Below are positions 18,069 to 26,105 of a stretch of 41,867 nt of DNA, in pieces. Made by a program: the position numbers and the translations under genes. The notes under the pieces were generated by a model. The model was not told where the DNA came from and made no database searches. It saw nothing but the letters and a program-made list of their open reading frames with translations. Location of the stretch: assembly GCF_000466165.1 (NCBI RefSeq), contig NZ_KE951418.1, positions 1 to 41,867 on the forward strand. Direction: 5' to 3'. The DNA comes from Actinobaculum sp. oral taxon 183 str. F0552. GTDB taxonomy: Bacteria; Actinomycetota; Actinomycetes; Actinomycetales; Actinomycetaceae. How positions within the stretch are numbered: position 1 is the first letter of the stretch; each line of letters begins with the position of its first letter.

Positions 18069-18833
18069 ATGAGCGACAAACGCATGCACCGGCGGGGCTC
18101 GGTCCTTCTGCGAAGGGCCCAAGTCCCGGAGACCACGGCCGACGCCCTCCTCCTGGCCCCCGAGCGGGGCGACTGGTTCAAGGCCGACCCGTGGAGGGTC
18201 ATGCGCATTCAGGCGGACTTCGTGGAAGGCTTCGGTTCGCTCGCCGACCTGCCTCCATCGATCTCCATCTTCGGATCCTCTCGGATCGAGCCCGGCACTC
18301 CTCGGTACGAGACGGCCGTCCGCATCGCCGAGCTGCTGGTGGGCGAGGGCTTCGGGGTCATCACCGGCGGAGGCCCGGGCATTATGGAGGCGGGGAACAA
18401 GGGGGCCAACGAGGCCGAAGGCGTCTCCGTCGGGCTCGGCATCGAGCTGCCTTTCGAGCAAGGCATGAACGAGTTCGTCGACATCGGCGTGAGCTTCCGC
18501 TACTTCTTCGCCCGTAAGACGATGTTCCTGAAGTACTCCCTGGGTTTCGTCGTCATGCCGGGCGGGTTCGGGACGATGGACGAGCTCTTCGAGGCCGTGA
18601 CGCTCGTCCAGACCCGCAAGGTCTCTTCCTTCCCCATCGTGCTCGTCGGTCGGGACTTCTGGAGCGGACTGGTCGACTGGATCGATTCGGCCATGCTCGC
18701 CGAGGGGATGATCGGCCCCGACGACCCGAAGCTGCTCACCGTCGTCGACACTGCCGAGGAGGCCGTGGCCGCCGTGTTGAACGGCATTCACCGGCTCGCG
18801 GAGGAGATTCGCTGGGCCGAGTCCGTCGAGTGA
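18069..18833 (+). CDS. LOG family protein (TIGR00730; cytokinin riboside monophosphate phosphoribohydrolase-like)
   Basis: A 254-aa Rossmann-fold protein. The nucleotide-binding signature GGGPGIMEAGNKGA and the catalytic PGGFGTMDELFE loop are both intact, together with SFRYFFARKTMF between them. Characterised members hydrolyse nucleoside 5'-monophosphates, such as cytokinin ribosides or AMP-like substrates, to base and ribose 5-phosphate. The true bacterial substrate here is unknown. A 60-residue N-terminal extension (MSDKRMHRRGSVLLRRAQ..) precedes the core. The start lacks a Shine-Dalgarno and sits 6 nt after a -10-like box. Its neighbours dapE and DUF3117 are conserved around it in Actinobacteria. 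Confidence 0.9.
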   Translation: MSDKRMHRRGSVLLRRAQVPETTADALLLAPERGDWFKADPWRVMRIQADFVEGFGSLADLPPSISIFGSSRIEPGTPRYETAVRIAELLVGEGFGVITGGGPGIMEAGNKGANEAEGVSVGLGIELPFEQGMNEFVDIGVSFRYFFARKTMFLKYSLGFVVMPGGFGTMDELFEAVTLVQTRKVSSFPIVLVGRDFWSGLVDWIDSAMLAEGMIGPDDPKLLTVVDTAEEAVAAVLNGIHRLAEEIRWAESVE

Positions 18834-18866
18834 GCGCGCCGCTCGCCGCCGGGAGCCGATCCGCCC

Positions 18867-18953
18867 AAATTGCGCAAATTCCCGCGAATTTTCGGGGAAA
18901 AGATGCACTTCGATTTTGTAGAATGAAACTGCCGGAAGCATTATGCCTCCGGC
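18867..18953 (+). promoter_or_regulatory. AT-rich regulatory region of the DUF3117 gene with three dyads
   Basis: Within an otherwise GC-rich area this 87-bp stretch is strikingly AT-rich. It holds AAATTGCGCAAATT (18867-18880, imperfect palindrome around TTGCGCAA), TTCCCG/CGGGGAA arms at 18879-18884 and 18893-18899, a good -10 box TAGAAT at 18919-18924, and a 23-bp near-palindrome GCCGGAAGCATTATGCCTCCGGC (18931-18953) in the 5' leader just before the ribosome binding site. The last can fold as a hairpin that would sit next to AAGGAGGG, or act as an operator. Confidence 0.5.
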
Positions 18954-18967
18954 GGAAGGAGGGCACC

Positions 18968-19135
18968 ATGGCGGCCATGAAACCCCGCACCGGCGATGGT
19001 CCGCTCGAAGTCGAGAGGGAGGGACGCGGGATCGTCGTCCGCATACCCGTGGAGGGCGGCGGTCGGCTCGTTCTCGAGCTCAACGATGCCGAACTGACAA
19101 GCCTCAAGGAGGCTTTGGGAGCGGTCGAACGCTGA
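18968..19135 (+). CDS. DUF3117 family small protein
   Basis: A 55-aa protein reading MAAMKPRTGDGPLEVEREGR, then a beta-rich middle (GIVVRIPVEGGGRLVLEL) and a C-terminal helix (NDAELTSLKEALGAV). This is the typical DUF3117 pattern found in nearly all Actinobacteria (Rv1211 in M. tuberculosis) with no assigned function. The ATG has a very strong AAGGAGGG site, and the promoter region is elaborate, suggesting high and controlled expression. Its length matches the family exactly. Confidence 0.93.
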   Translation: MAAMKPRTGDGPLEVEREGRGIVVRIPVEGGGRLVLELNDAELTSLKEALGAVER

Positions 19136-19225
19136 GGCAATCCCGGCCGGCAGACCCGTCTGGCGCGAGTCGTCCGGCCGCTCAGCGTTGACGGGCGGCC
19201 GGCGGTGCGGGGCCGCCGGGCCGGT

Positions 19226-19855
19226 TCACACGACGGTGGCCACGACCAGCCCTTCCCCGAGCGGGACCATCGACGCTTCGACGTCGGGGGAGGCCAGCAG
19301 TTCGCGCCCGAGATTTCGAATCGCCACGACATCCTCCTCCCGGCGCGCCGGATCGGCGACGCGGCCGGCCATGAGAGCCCGGGCGAGAACGAGGAGGCCT
19401 CCCGGACGCAGGATCCTCAGGGCCTCCTGGGCGTCGCCGGGAGTCTCCAGGGGATCGCCGTCCAGCAGGACGAAATCGTAGGAGTTGGCGGCCAGGCGGG
19501 GCAGAAGGTCGACGCTGCGCCCGTTGATGAGGCGGATCCGGCCGCTGCGGACGCCGGCGGCCGCGAAGAACTCCCGCGCGCAGTGCTGAGCCTCGCTTTC
19601 CACGTCGATCGAGGTCAACGACAGCCCCGGAACCGACAGGAGGTACATCCCGGAGACTCCCGTTCCGGTCCCCACCTCCACGGCGGATTTCGCTCCGGCG
19701 ATCCGGGCGAGCTGCCTCAGGAACGCGCAGGTCGCCGCGCTCAGGCTCGCGATGCCGTATTCGCCGGCCTCGTAGCGAGCCTGGGCGATGACGTCATCCT
19801 CCTCGGCGAAGGCGTCTTCGACGTACGCCCACGCCAGGGTGTGATCTGCGGCCAT
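19226..19855 (-). CDS. O-methyltransferase (class I, SAM-dependent, catechol-OMT-like)
   Basis: A 209-aa Rossmann methyltransferase of the Methyltransf_3 family. SAM-binding motif I is AVEVGTGTGVSGMYLL, motif II is SIDVESEAQ, and YDFVLLDGDP holds the metal-proximal acidic residues. The C-terminal strand region RPGGLLVLARALMAGRV is normal for the fold. It corresponds to the Rv1220c-type proteins found near DUF3117 and Mrp in mycobacteria. Substrate unknown. The start is the ATG at 19855, preceded on the minus strand by TACCAT with a 7-nt spacer and no Shine-Dalgarno, so probably leaderless. Confidence 0.88.
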   Translation of the reverse strand: MAADHTLAWAYVEDAFAEEDDVIAQARYEAGEYGIASLSAATCAFLRQLARIAGAKSAVEVGTGTGVSGMYLLSVPGLSLTSIDVESEAQHCAREFFAAAGVRSGRIRLINGRSVDLLPRLAANSYDFVLLDGDPLETPGDAQEALRILRPGGLLVLARALMAGRVADPARREEDVVAIRNLGRELLASPDVEASMVPLGEGLVVATVV

Positions 19856-19862
19856 GGGGCAT

Positions 19863-19868
19863 ATGGTA
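19863..19868 (-). promoter_or_regulatory. candidate -10 box of the O-methyltransferase gene
   Basis: TACCAT on the minus strand, 7 nt before the ATG at 19855. It lies between the end of mrp and this gene, so the two may be transcribed separately. Confidence 0.4.
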
Positions 19869-20996
19869 CTAGATCGGCGTCACGCCCAGGCCCCGCCCCG
19901 CCAGGCCTCGGGAGCGGTGCGCGAGCCCGTCGGCGATGGAGCGGAGCTCGGTCTGGGCGGGGGAGTCCCCCTCCTGGATGGCTAGGGGGACGCCGTCGTC
20001 GCCGCCCACGCGCAGGGCGGGTTCGATGGGCACCGTTCCGAGCAGGGGGATCCGCCGGCCGAGCCTCTCGGAGAGGACGTTCGCGACCGACTGGCCTCCG
20101 CCTCGCCCGAAGATCTCGTTTCTCGACCCGTCGGGCATGGCCAGGTACGACATGTTCTCGACCACCCCCACGACGTTCTGGCCCGTCTGCTCGACCATCT
20201 GGCCCGCCCGTTCGGCGACCTCGGCGGATACGGCCTGGGGGGTGGTGACGATGACGAGCTCCGAGTCGGGGATGAGCTGCGCGACCGAGATCGCGATGTC
20301 GCCCGTGCCCGGGGGCAGGTCGAGGAGCAGGACGTCGAGATCGCCCCAGAAGACGTCGGCGAGGAACTGCTCGAGCGCCTTGTGCAGGATCGGGCCGCGC
20401 CAGACGACGGCGGAGTTGTCGGGGAGGAACATGCCGATCGAGATGATCTTGACCCCGTGGGCGACCGGCGGGATGATCATGTTGTCCAGCTGGCTCGGCG
20501 GGTATTCCACGCCCATCATGCGCGGGATGGAGAATCCGAAGATGTCGGCGTCGACCAGCCCGACCTTCATTCCCCGCGCGGCCATGGAGGCGGCCAGATT
20601 GGCCGTCACCGAGGATTTGCCGACGCCGCCCTTGCCGGAGGCGATCGCGTAGACGCGGGTGAGGTTGTCCGGCTGGGCGAAGGGTATGACGCGTCCAGCC
20701 TGTCCGCCGCGGAGTTTGTTCTGCAGCGCCGCACGCTGTTCGTCGTTCATCGCGCCCATGCGGACGTTGACCCGCATGACGCCCTCCAGTTCGCCGACCG
20801 CCTCCCTGACGTCCGCTGCGATCGTGTCGCGCAGGGGGCACCCCGGAGTCGTCAGAAGGATCGAGACGGAGACCGTCCCATCGGAGACCTGGACGTCCTC
20901 GACCATGTCCAGGTCGGTGATGGGGCGGCGGAGTTCGGGGTCGATGACGCGCCCGAGCGCCGTGCGCACGTCATCGGCTGTAACCGCTGTAGCCAT
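19869..20996 (-). CDS. mrp: Mrp/ApbC-family P-loop ATPase, iron-sulfur cluster carrier type
   Basis: A 375-aa protein with an N-terminal MIP18/DUF59 domain (about 1-80, with TTPGCPLRDTI carrying its conserved Cys) and a ParA/MinD-type ATPase domain starting with the deviant Walker A SGKGGVGKSSV (120-130). Further motifs are GLVDADIFG, VWRGPILHKALEQFL and LLLDLPPGTGD. Family members load Fe-S clusters onto apoproteins. The usual CPHC in the ENMS(Y/..) loop is missing: the sequence reads ENMSYLAMPDGSRNEIFG, so no CXXC is available. This is also the case in mycobacterial Mrp. Starts with ATG 6 nt after a TACGAT box, with no Shine-Dalgarno. Confidence 0.93.
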   Translation of the reverse strand: MATAVTADDVRTALGRVIDPELRRPITDLDMVEDVQVSDGTVSVSILLTTPGCPLRDTIAADVREAVGELEGVMRVNVRMGAMNDEQRAALQNKLRGGQAGRVIPFAQPDNLTRVYAIASGKGGVGKSSVTANLAASMAARGMKVGLVDADIFGFSIPRMMGVEYPPSQLDNMIIPPVAHGVKIISIGMFLPDNSAVVWRGPILHKALEQFLADVFWGDLDVLLLDLPPGTGDIAISVAQLIPDSELVIVTTPQAVSAEVAERAGQMVEQTGQNVVGVVENMSYLAMPDGSRNEIFGRGGGQSVANVLSERLGRRIPLLGTVPIEPALRVGGDDGVPLAIQEGDSPAQTELRSIADGLAHRSRGLAGRGLGVTPI

Positions 20997-21002
20997 GCAG
21001 CC

Positions 21003-21008
21003 ATCGTA
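21003..21008 (-). promoter_or_regulatory. -10 box for leaderless mrp transcript
   Basis: TACGAT on the minus strand, 6-nt spacer GGCTGC, then ATG at 20996. A close match to the TANNNT consensus at leaderless spacing. Confidence 0.45.
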
Positions 21009-21157
21009 CCCGCTTCCATCGGGGAGGAAACCGTGGCGAATGCCGCACAGCCGGGCTCGGACGCGGAGGCGGGAACGGTTCCCGCGAGGTGCGGGACGCC
21101 CCGGTTTCCGCCCTTCGGAGTCGGCGGCGCGGACGGGCGCAGAGGGCCGGGCGCAGT

Positions 21158-21739
21158 TCAGTCGGGCTCGGGGGCGTCCGGCTCCCTGGTCGAGCGCAGC
21201 GCGTCGAGTTCGGCCTGCAACTCGGCGATCCTCTGGTCGCGTTCGTTCAGCCGCTCCTCGCGGTCGCGGTCGTACTCCTCCAGCGCCACCCTGAGCTCCG
21301 AGCGGACGAAGTCGCGCGTGGCGACCTCTCCGAGCCCCATGCGCAGGCTGGCGATCTCCCGGGTGAGGTATTCGGTGTCGGCCAGGTTGCGCTCGGCCCG
21401 CTGTCTATCCTGCTCGGCGATGACCCTGTCGCGGTCGTCCTGGCGGTTCTGGGCCAGGAGGATGAGGGGGGCCGAGTAGGAGGCCTGCGTGGAGAAAGCG
21501 AGGTTGAGCAGGATGAACGGGTACGGATCCCACGCGTAGCCCCTCGAGGCCTTCACGAGCAGCACGTTGGCGACCACCCACGTCAGGACGAAGACCGTCA
21601 TGTAGAGGATGAACTTCGGGCTGCCCATGAACCGGGCCGTCGCCTCGGCGAAGCGCCCGAATCCGTCGGAGTCCCGTCCACGCCGCCAGTGCAGGCGGTG
21701 CCGGACCCCGCGTTCGAGGGGCTTGTCGAAATCAGACAT
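21158..21739 (-). CDS. DUF1003 membrane protein
   Basis: A 193-aa protein. After a basic N-terminus come two transmembrane segments (FILYMTVFVLTWVVANVLL and PFILLNLAFSTQASYSAPLILL) with the family motif W.. (D)PYPFILLNL..S.QA.Y.AP.I...NRQ..RDR. A charged C-terminal helix of about 90 residues follows, likely a coiled coil (EEYDRDREERLNERDQRIAELQAELDALR). DUF1003 proteins have no firm function; they often sit beside MgtE-like genes. The start at 21739 has GGAGG upstream and overlaps the end of the MgtE-N/CBS gene by 8 nt, so the pair is coupled, as for Rv1231c/Rv1232c. Confidence 0.9.
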   Translation of the reverse strand: MSDFDKPLERGVRHRLHWRRGRDSDGFGRFAEATARFMGSPKFILYMTVFVLTWVVANVLLVKASRGYAWDPYPFILLNLAFSTQASYSAPLILLAQNRQDDRDRVIAEQDRQRAERNLADTEYLTREIASLRMGLGEVATRDFVRSELRVALEEYDRDREERLNERDQRIAELQAELDALRSTREPDAPEPD

Positions 21740-22997
21740 GCTGCGCCTCCACCGCCTCGTCGGTCGCATCCTCGTCGGCGTCGCGCCAGTCCTCGGGCAG
21801 CAGGTGGTCCAGGACGTCGTCCACGGAGACCGCCCCGACGAGGGACTCGTCGTCCACTACGGGCACCGCCGTGAGATTGTAGGTGGCCAGCAGGCGGGTC
21901 ACGGTGCCGATGCCCACGTCCGGGGCGACCCCCTCCACGTCGGTGTCCACGATCGTCCCGATCATCGCCGACGGCGGCTCCCTGAGCGCCCGCTGGATGT
22001 GGACGACGCCCAGGAACCGGCCGCACGGGGTCTCCAGGGGGGGCCGGCAGACGAACATGATCGCCGCCAGGGCGGGCGGGATGTCGGCGCGCCGGGCCGA
22101 GGCGAGGGCCGTGGCGATCGTCGCCTCGGGCGGCAGGACGATCGGCTCGGTCGTCATGAGGCCGCCGGCCGTGCGCTCCTCGTAGGCCAGGAGCCGGCGC
22201 ACGTCCTCGGCCTCTTCGGGCTTCATCCGGTCCAGGAGCACGGCGGCCTGGTCGGTCGGCAGTTCGGCCACGAGGTCGGCGGCGTCGTCGGGCTGCATGG
22301 CGTCCAGGACGTCGGCCGCCCGGTCGACGTCGAGGCTGGAGAGGATGCCGATCCTGTCCTCGTCGCCCATCTCCTCCAGGACGTCGGCCAGGCGCTCGTC
22401 GGCCAGCTCGCTGGCCACGGCCTGCATGCGCGTGGCCGGCAGGTCGCGCAGGACGTCGGCGACGTCGGCGGCCCTGAGCTCGCCGATCTGGGCCAGGATC
22501 GCCTCGGAGCCCTGCTCGGCCGTAGAGTTCATCAGGCCGGTCACCTCGGCGACGGGGAGGGTGAAGGAGCGCTGCCCGCCCGCCGAGCGCTTCATCGTCC
22601 GCACGTACAGCGTGGACAGCTGCCACTGGCGCGGCCGGGTCTGCGAGATGGCCGCGTCCACCACGACGGCCTCTTCGTTCGTCTCGCGCAGGCGGACGTG
22701 CCTCTCCAGGAGCTCGGCCAGCACGAGGGTCTCGGCGGGGCGCTGCGAGAAGCGGCGGATGTTGACGAGCCCGGTGGTGATGACCTGGCCGTTGTGTATG
22801 GAGGTCACGCGAGTCAGGGGCAGGAACACCCGCCGCCTGCCCGCCACCTCGACGACGAGCCCCACGGCCAGAGGGTCGCCCCTGAGGCGGAAGAGGACGA
22901 CGACGTCGTAGACCGACCCGACCTTCTCCCCGATGGGGTCGAAGACGGGCGTGCCGGCCAGGCGCGCCGCGTAAACCGTCTGGACGCGATGCTTCAT
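21732..22997 (-). CDS. soluble PRC / MgtE_N / CBS-pair protein
   Basis: A 421-aa cytoplasmic protein with an N-terminal PRC-barrel-like part (TPVFDPIGEKVGSVYDVVV.., about residues 15-90), a region of MgtE N-terminal helical repeats (ADVADVLRDLP, ADVLEEMGDEDRI, AADLVAELPTDQAAVLLDRM, about 180-270) and two CBS domains (LMTTEPIVLPPEATIATAL to the C-terminus, including LTAVPVVDDESLVGAVSVDDVL). In MgtE these modules are the Mg2+ sensor of a channel; here the membrane channel domain is absent. A sensory or regulatory role, perhaps with the DUF1003 membrane protein it overlaps, is inferred. It starts 3 nt after the pepP stop with a GGGAGG site. Confidence 0.85.
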   Translation of the reverse strand: MKHRVQTVYAARLAGTPVFDPIGEKVGSVYDVVVLFRLRGDPLAVGLVVEVAGRRRVFLPLTRVTSIHNGQVITTGLVNIRRFSQRPAETLVLAELLERHVRLRETNEEAVVVDAAISQTRPRQWQLSTLYVRTMKRSAGGQRSFTLPVAEVTGLMNSTAEQGSEAILAQIGELRAADVADVLRDLPATRMQAVASELADERLADVLEEMGDEDRIGILSSLDVDRAADVLDAMQPDDAADLVAELPTDQAAVLLDRMKPEEAEDVRRLLAYEERTAGGLMTTEPIVLPPEATIATALASARRADIPPALAAIMFVCRPPLETPCGRFLGVVHIQRALREPPSAMIGTIVDTDVEGVAPDVGIGTVTRLLATYNLTAVPVVDDESLVGAVSVDDVLDHLLPEDWRDADEDATDEAVEAQHV

Positions 22998-23000
22998 CTT

Positions 23001-24494
23001 CTACCTCCCTGCGATGGCTGCCATCCATTCTTCGACGCCCGCTATCGTGCGCGGGATCCCCTCCGAGATCCTCTCCGCCCCGTCGGCGGTGACGACGATG
23101 TCGTCTTCGATGCGCACGCCTATGCCCCGCAGGCGTTCGGGCACCTTGAGGTCGTCCTCGCGAAAGTATAGGCCCGGTTCGATGGTGAAGACCATGCCGG
23201 GCTCGAGTTCGGCCTCCACGTACATCTCCCGTCGCGCCTGGGCGCAGTCGTGGACGTCGATGCCCAGGTGGTGCGAGGTCCCGTGCGGCATCCACCGGCG
23301 GTGGTACCCGCCGCCGGGGGCCAGGGACTGAGCCGCCGTCCCCGGGAGGAGTCCCCACGACTCCAGGCGTTCGGCGATGACCTCCATGGCCGCGTTGTGG
23401 ACGTCGACGAACCGGCAGCCGGGCTCCTGCGCCTTCTCGAAGGCGCGGTCCGCGGCGTCGAGCACCGCCTGGTAGACAGCCGCCTGGTCGTCGGTGAAGG
23501 CGCCCGACACGGGAAGCGTGCGGGTGATGTCGGCTGTGTAAAGGGAGTCGAGCTCCACGCCTGCGTCCACGAGTATGAGGTCGCCGGGCGCGACCGGCCC
23601 GTCGTTGTCGATCCAATGGAGGGTGTTGGCGTGGTTGCCGGACGCCGCGATCGTGTCGTATCCCGTGCCGTTGCCCTCCTCGCGGGCCTTCGCCCCGAAG
23701 GCGCCTTCGACGACTCTCTCCCCCCGCCTGTGCCCGGTGGCGCGGGAGAGGGAGGCGATGATCGCGTCGAACCCCTCCCGCGTGGCGTCGACGGCCTCGC
23801 GCATCTGTCCGATCTCCCACTCGTCTTTGACCAGGCGGATCTCCGAGAGCGCCCTCTCCAGCTCGGCGTCGGCCTGCGCGGCGCCTTCGGCCAGCCCGGC
23901 TCTCCGGCGCAGCTCCTCCGCCTTCGCCTCGACTCCGGCGTCGGTCTGGGGCACGACGGCCAGTCCGACGTGGCCCTGCCCGAGATCCTTGGCCAGCGCG
24001 TCGTCGAGTCTGTCGATCGAATCGCACCGCAGCCCGGTGAGGGCGGCCATCTCCGCCAGCGAGGGCCGCGCCCCGACCCAGAATTCGCCGTATCGGGAGT
24101 CGGCGTAGAACTCCTCGGAGGAGCGCGAGGCGCGCGGGTGGAAGTAGAGGGTGGCCTCGTGGCCGCCCTCTACCGGATCGAGAACGAGCACGGCGTCGGG
24201 CTCGAGCTCGCCGCCCAAGCCCGTCATATGGGCGAAGGCCGAGTGGGCGCGGAACCGGTAGTCGCAGTCGTTGTTGCGCACCTTGTACCCGCCCGCGGGG
24301 AGGACCAGCCGCACACCGGGGAAGCGCTCGGAGAGCTTGGCGTGCCGCGCCGGAAGGTAGTCGGCCACGGCTGCGCGCTCGGGTCCGGGCGGACGCTCGC
24401 CCCAGTCGGATCCGATGAATTCCCTGAACGCTCCGTTGCTCGGCTGCTGCGAGCGGTTCGACTCGCGCCGCTCGAGATTCTGCTCTTTCGTCAT
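23001..24494 (-). CDS. pepP: Xaa-Pro aminopeptidase (aminopeptidase P, M24B)
   Basis: A 497-aa di-Mn metallopeptidase that removes N-terminal residues preceding proline. The N-terminal AMP_N domain includes DCDYRFRAHSAFAHMTGLG. The pita-bread catalytic domain shows all five metal ligands in order: VDAGVELDSLYTADITRT (two Asp), GTSHHLGIDVHD (His), VFTIEPGLYF (Glu) and GVRIEDDI (Glu). The substrate His is in HWIDN or THH.. as usual. The ATG at 24494 is chosen because a CAGAAT box lies 7 nt upstream (leaderless geometry); another in-frame ATG is at 24503. An N-terminal 40-residue polar extension precedes the domain. It heads the minus-strand group with the MgtE-N/CBS and DUF1003 genes. Confidence 0.93.
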   Translation of the reverse strand: MTKEQNLERRESNRSQQPSNGAFREFIGSDWGERPPGPERAAVADYLPARHAKLSERFPGVRLVLPAGGYKVRNNDCDYRFRAHSAFAHMTGLGGELEPDAVLVLDPVEGGHEATLYFHPRASRSSEEFYADSRYGEFWVGARPSLAEMAALTGLRCDSIDRLDDALAKDLGQGHVGLAVVPQTDAGVEAKAEELRRRAGLAEGAAQADAELERALSEIRLVKDEWEIGQMREAVDATREGFDAIIASLSRATGHRRGERVVEGAFGAKAREEGNGTGYDTIAASGNHANTLHWIDNDGPVAPGDLILVDAGVELDSLYTADITRTLPVSGAFTDDQAAVYQAVLDAADRAFEKAQEPGCRFVDVHNAAMEVIAERLESWGLLPGTAAQSLAPGGGYHRRWMPHGTSHHLGIDVHDCAQARREMYVEAELEPGMVFTIEPGLYFREDDLKVPERLRGIGVRIEDDIVVTADGAERISEGIPRTIAGVEEWMAAIAGR

Positions 24495-24501
24495 GGACTC
24501 C

Positions 24502-24507
24502 ATTCTG
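24502..24507 (-). promoter_or_regulatory. candidate -10 box of pepP
   Basis: CAGAAT on the minus strand with a 7-nt spacer to the ATG at 24494; it would also drive the two downstream minus-strand genes. Confidence 0.35.
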
Positions 24508-24640
24508 GCACCCGGATGCGAACGTGTGGCACGCGATTCTTGCCTTCGCGGGGAACGCCCGTGAAAACGGACGGGTAAGGCGTCCCGTTCCCGGCTCTCA
24601 GCCGGATCCGCGCGTTCGGGCGGTCCGCCGACGCGGTGCG

Positions 24641-24646
24641 TAGGCT
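24641..24646 (+). promoter_or_regulatory. candidate -10 box of the PHP gene
   Basis: TAGGCT, identical to the dapE box, 8 nt before the ATG at 24655. No Shine-Dalgarno precedes the ATG. Confidence 0.4.
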
Positions 24647-24654
24647 TGTCATCC

Positions 24655-25488
24655 ATGATCGACCTCCATACCCACTCGACCGCGTCCGACGGTCGCACCA
24701 GCCCCGGCGATCTCATGTGGGAGGCGAAGGGGGCCGGGATCTCGGTGCTCGGGCTCACCGACCACGACACCGTCGCCGGCTGGGCCGAGGCCGCGGCGCG
24801 CGTGGAGCCCACCGGCGTCGCCCTCGTGCGCGGCATGGAAATCTCGGCCAAGGTCCGCGGCGTCTCCGTCCACGTGCTCGGCTATCTCTTCGACCCCGCA
24901 GCGCCCGCCATGGCGCGGCATCGCGAGAGGATGCTCGACGCCCGCCTGTCCCGCGCCCGGGAGATGGTCGAGCGGATCGGCCGGGACTTTCCGCTGGAGT
25001 GGGAGGCGGTCGCCGCCGTCGCCGAACCGGGGGTGCCCGTCGGCCGCCCCCACATAGCCGACGCTCTCATCGACGTCGGCGCCGTCTCCAGCCGCGACGA
25101 GGCCTTCGCCCGCTTTCTCGCGCCGTCCTCGCCCTACTACGTTCCCCACTGGGCTCCCCAGGCCTGCGACGTCGTCGAATGGGTGGCGGACGCCGGCGGC
25201 AGGACGGTCCTCGCCCATCCGCACGCGCCGTCGCGGGGCAGGACGGTCTCCGCCGCCGACATCGGCGCCCTGGCAGAAGCCGGCCTGTTCGGGCTGGAGA
25301 TCGGCCACCGCGACAACACGGATCTCGACACCTTGGAGAAACTGGCGGAAAGGCACCGATTAGTCCGTACGGGATCCAGCGATTACCATGGGTCCGGCAA
25401 ACCGAACCGACTGGGTGAGAACACGACGGCCCCCGAGGTTCTCCGCGCTCTGGCTTCCGGCTGTTTCCTGGAGGTGATCCATTCGTGA
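24655..25488 (+). CDS. PHP-domain phosphoesterase
   Basis: A 277-aa metal-dependent phosphoesterase of the TrpH/YciV-like PHP group. The metal ligands are seen in IDLHTHSTASDG (His5, His7), GLTDHDTVAGW, VRGMEISA, VLAHPHAPSR and GSSDYHGSGKPNRLGENTT. Characterised members are nucleoside 3',5'-bisphosphate phosphatases or 5'-3' RNA/oligonucleotide exonucleases; which applies here cannot be told. The start at ATG 24655 places IDLHTHS at the N-terminus as usual, and the upstream TAGGCT box suggests leaderless expression. The stop overlaps the MarC start by 4 nt. Confidence 0.92.
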   Translation: MIDLHTHSTASDGRTSPGDLMWEAKGAGISVLGLTDHDTVAGWAEAAARVEPTGVALVRGMEISAKVRGVSVHVLGYLFDPAAPAMARHRERMLDARLSRAREMVERIGRDFPLEWEAVAAVAEPGVPVGRPHIADALIDVGAVSSRDEAFARFLAPSSPYYVPHWAPQACDVVEWVADAGGRTVLAHPHAPSRGRTVSAADIGALAEAGLFGLEIGHRDNTDLDTLEKLAERHRLVRTGSSDYHGSGKPNRLGENTTAPEVLRALASGCFLEVIHS

Positions 25489-26102
25489 CCGGGTCCGACG
25501 GTCTGTTCTTCCTCTCGACGTTCACGACGGTGTTCGTGATCACCGATCCTCCGGGGAACCTGCCCGTCTTCATCTCCCTGACGTCGAAGATGACTCCTCA
25601 CGAACGCAAGCGGGCCGCCTTCCAGGCGACGATGACCTCCCTGGGCGTCATGGCGGCATTCGGACTCTTCGGTCACTACATTCTGCGGGTCCTGGGCATC
25701 TCCGTGGAATCCATGCAGATATCCGGCGGCCTCCTCCTGGCAATCGTGGCGCTGCAACTCCTGTCGGGGCACGAGGAGGACCCGGGGGCGCCGGGATCGG
25801 CGAACGTCGCCATGGTCCCGCTGGGCATCCCCCTCATGGCCGGCCCCGGAGCGATCGTCGCGGTGATGATCGCCGCCCGGGAGGCTCTCGGCAAAGGGGT
25901 CGTCGGGATCCTCTGCGTCATCGCGGCGGTTCTCCTCGTCCACCTGATCGAGTGGGTGACGATGCGGTTCGCCAACCCCCTCCATCGGGTGCTGGGGGAG
26001 GGCGGAACGATCTTCCTGACCAAGATCTCGGGCATGCTCCTGGCGGCCATCGCCATCCAGCTCGTCATCAACGGAATCACCACGTTGGTCAGAAGCCTCT
26101 AG
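25485..26102 (+). CDS. MarC family integral membrane protein (UPF0056)
   Basis: A 205-aa protein with about six hydrophobic segments. Diagnostic features are FVITDPPGNLPVFISLT near the N-terminus and PLGIPLMAGPGAIVAVM in the middle, both conserved in MarC/YchE/SnatA proteins. The closing segment IFLTKISGMLLAAIAIQLVINGI matches the end of the family. Despite the name it is not proven to confer antibiotic resistance; an archaeal member moves small amino acids. Starts with GTG overlapping the PHP stop (GTGA), so the two are coupled. Its stop is only 3 bp from the convergent stop of the DEAD-box helicase. Confidence 0.92.
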   Translation: MTGSDGLFFLSTFTTVFVITDPPGNLPVFISLTSKMTPHERKRAAFQATMTSLGVMAAFGLFGHYILRVLGISVESMQISGGLLLAIVALQLLSGHEEDPGAPGSANVAMVPLGIPLMAGPGAIVAVMIAAREALGKGVVGILCVIAAVLLVHLIEWVTMRFANPLHRVLGEGGTIFLTKISGMLLAAIAIQLVINGITTLVRSL

Positions 26103-26105
26103 GCA

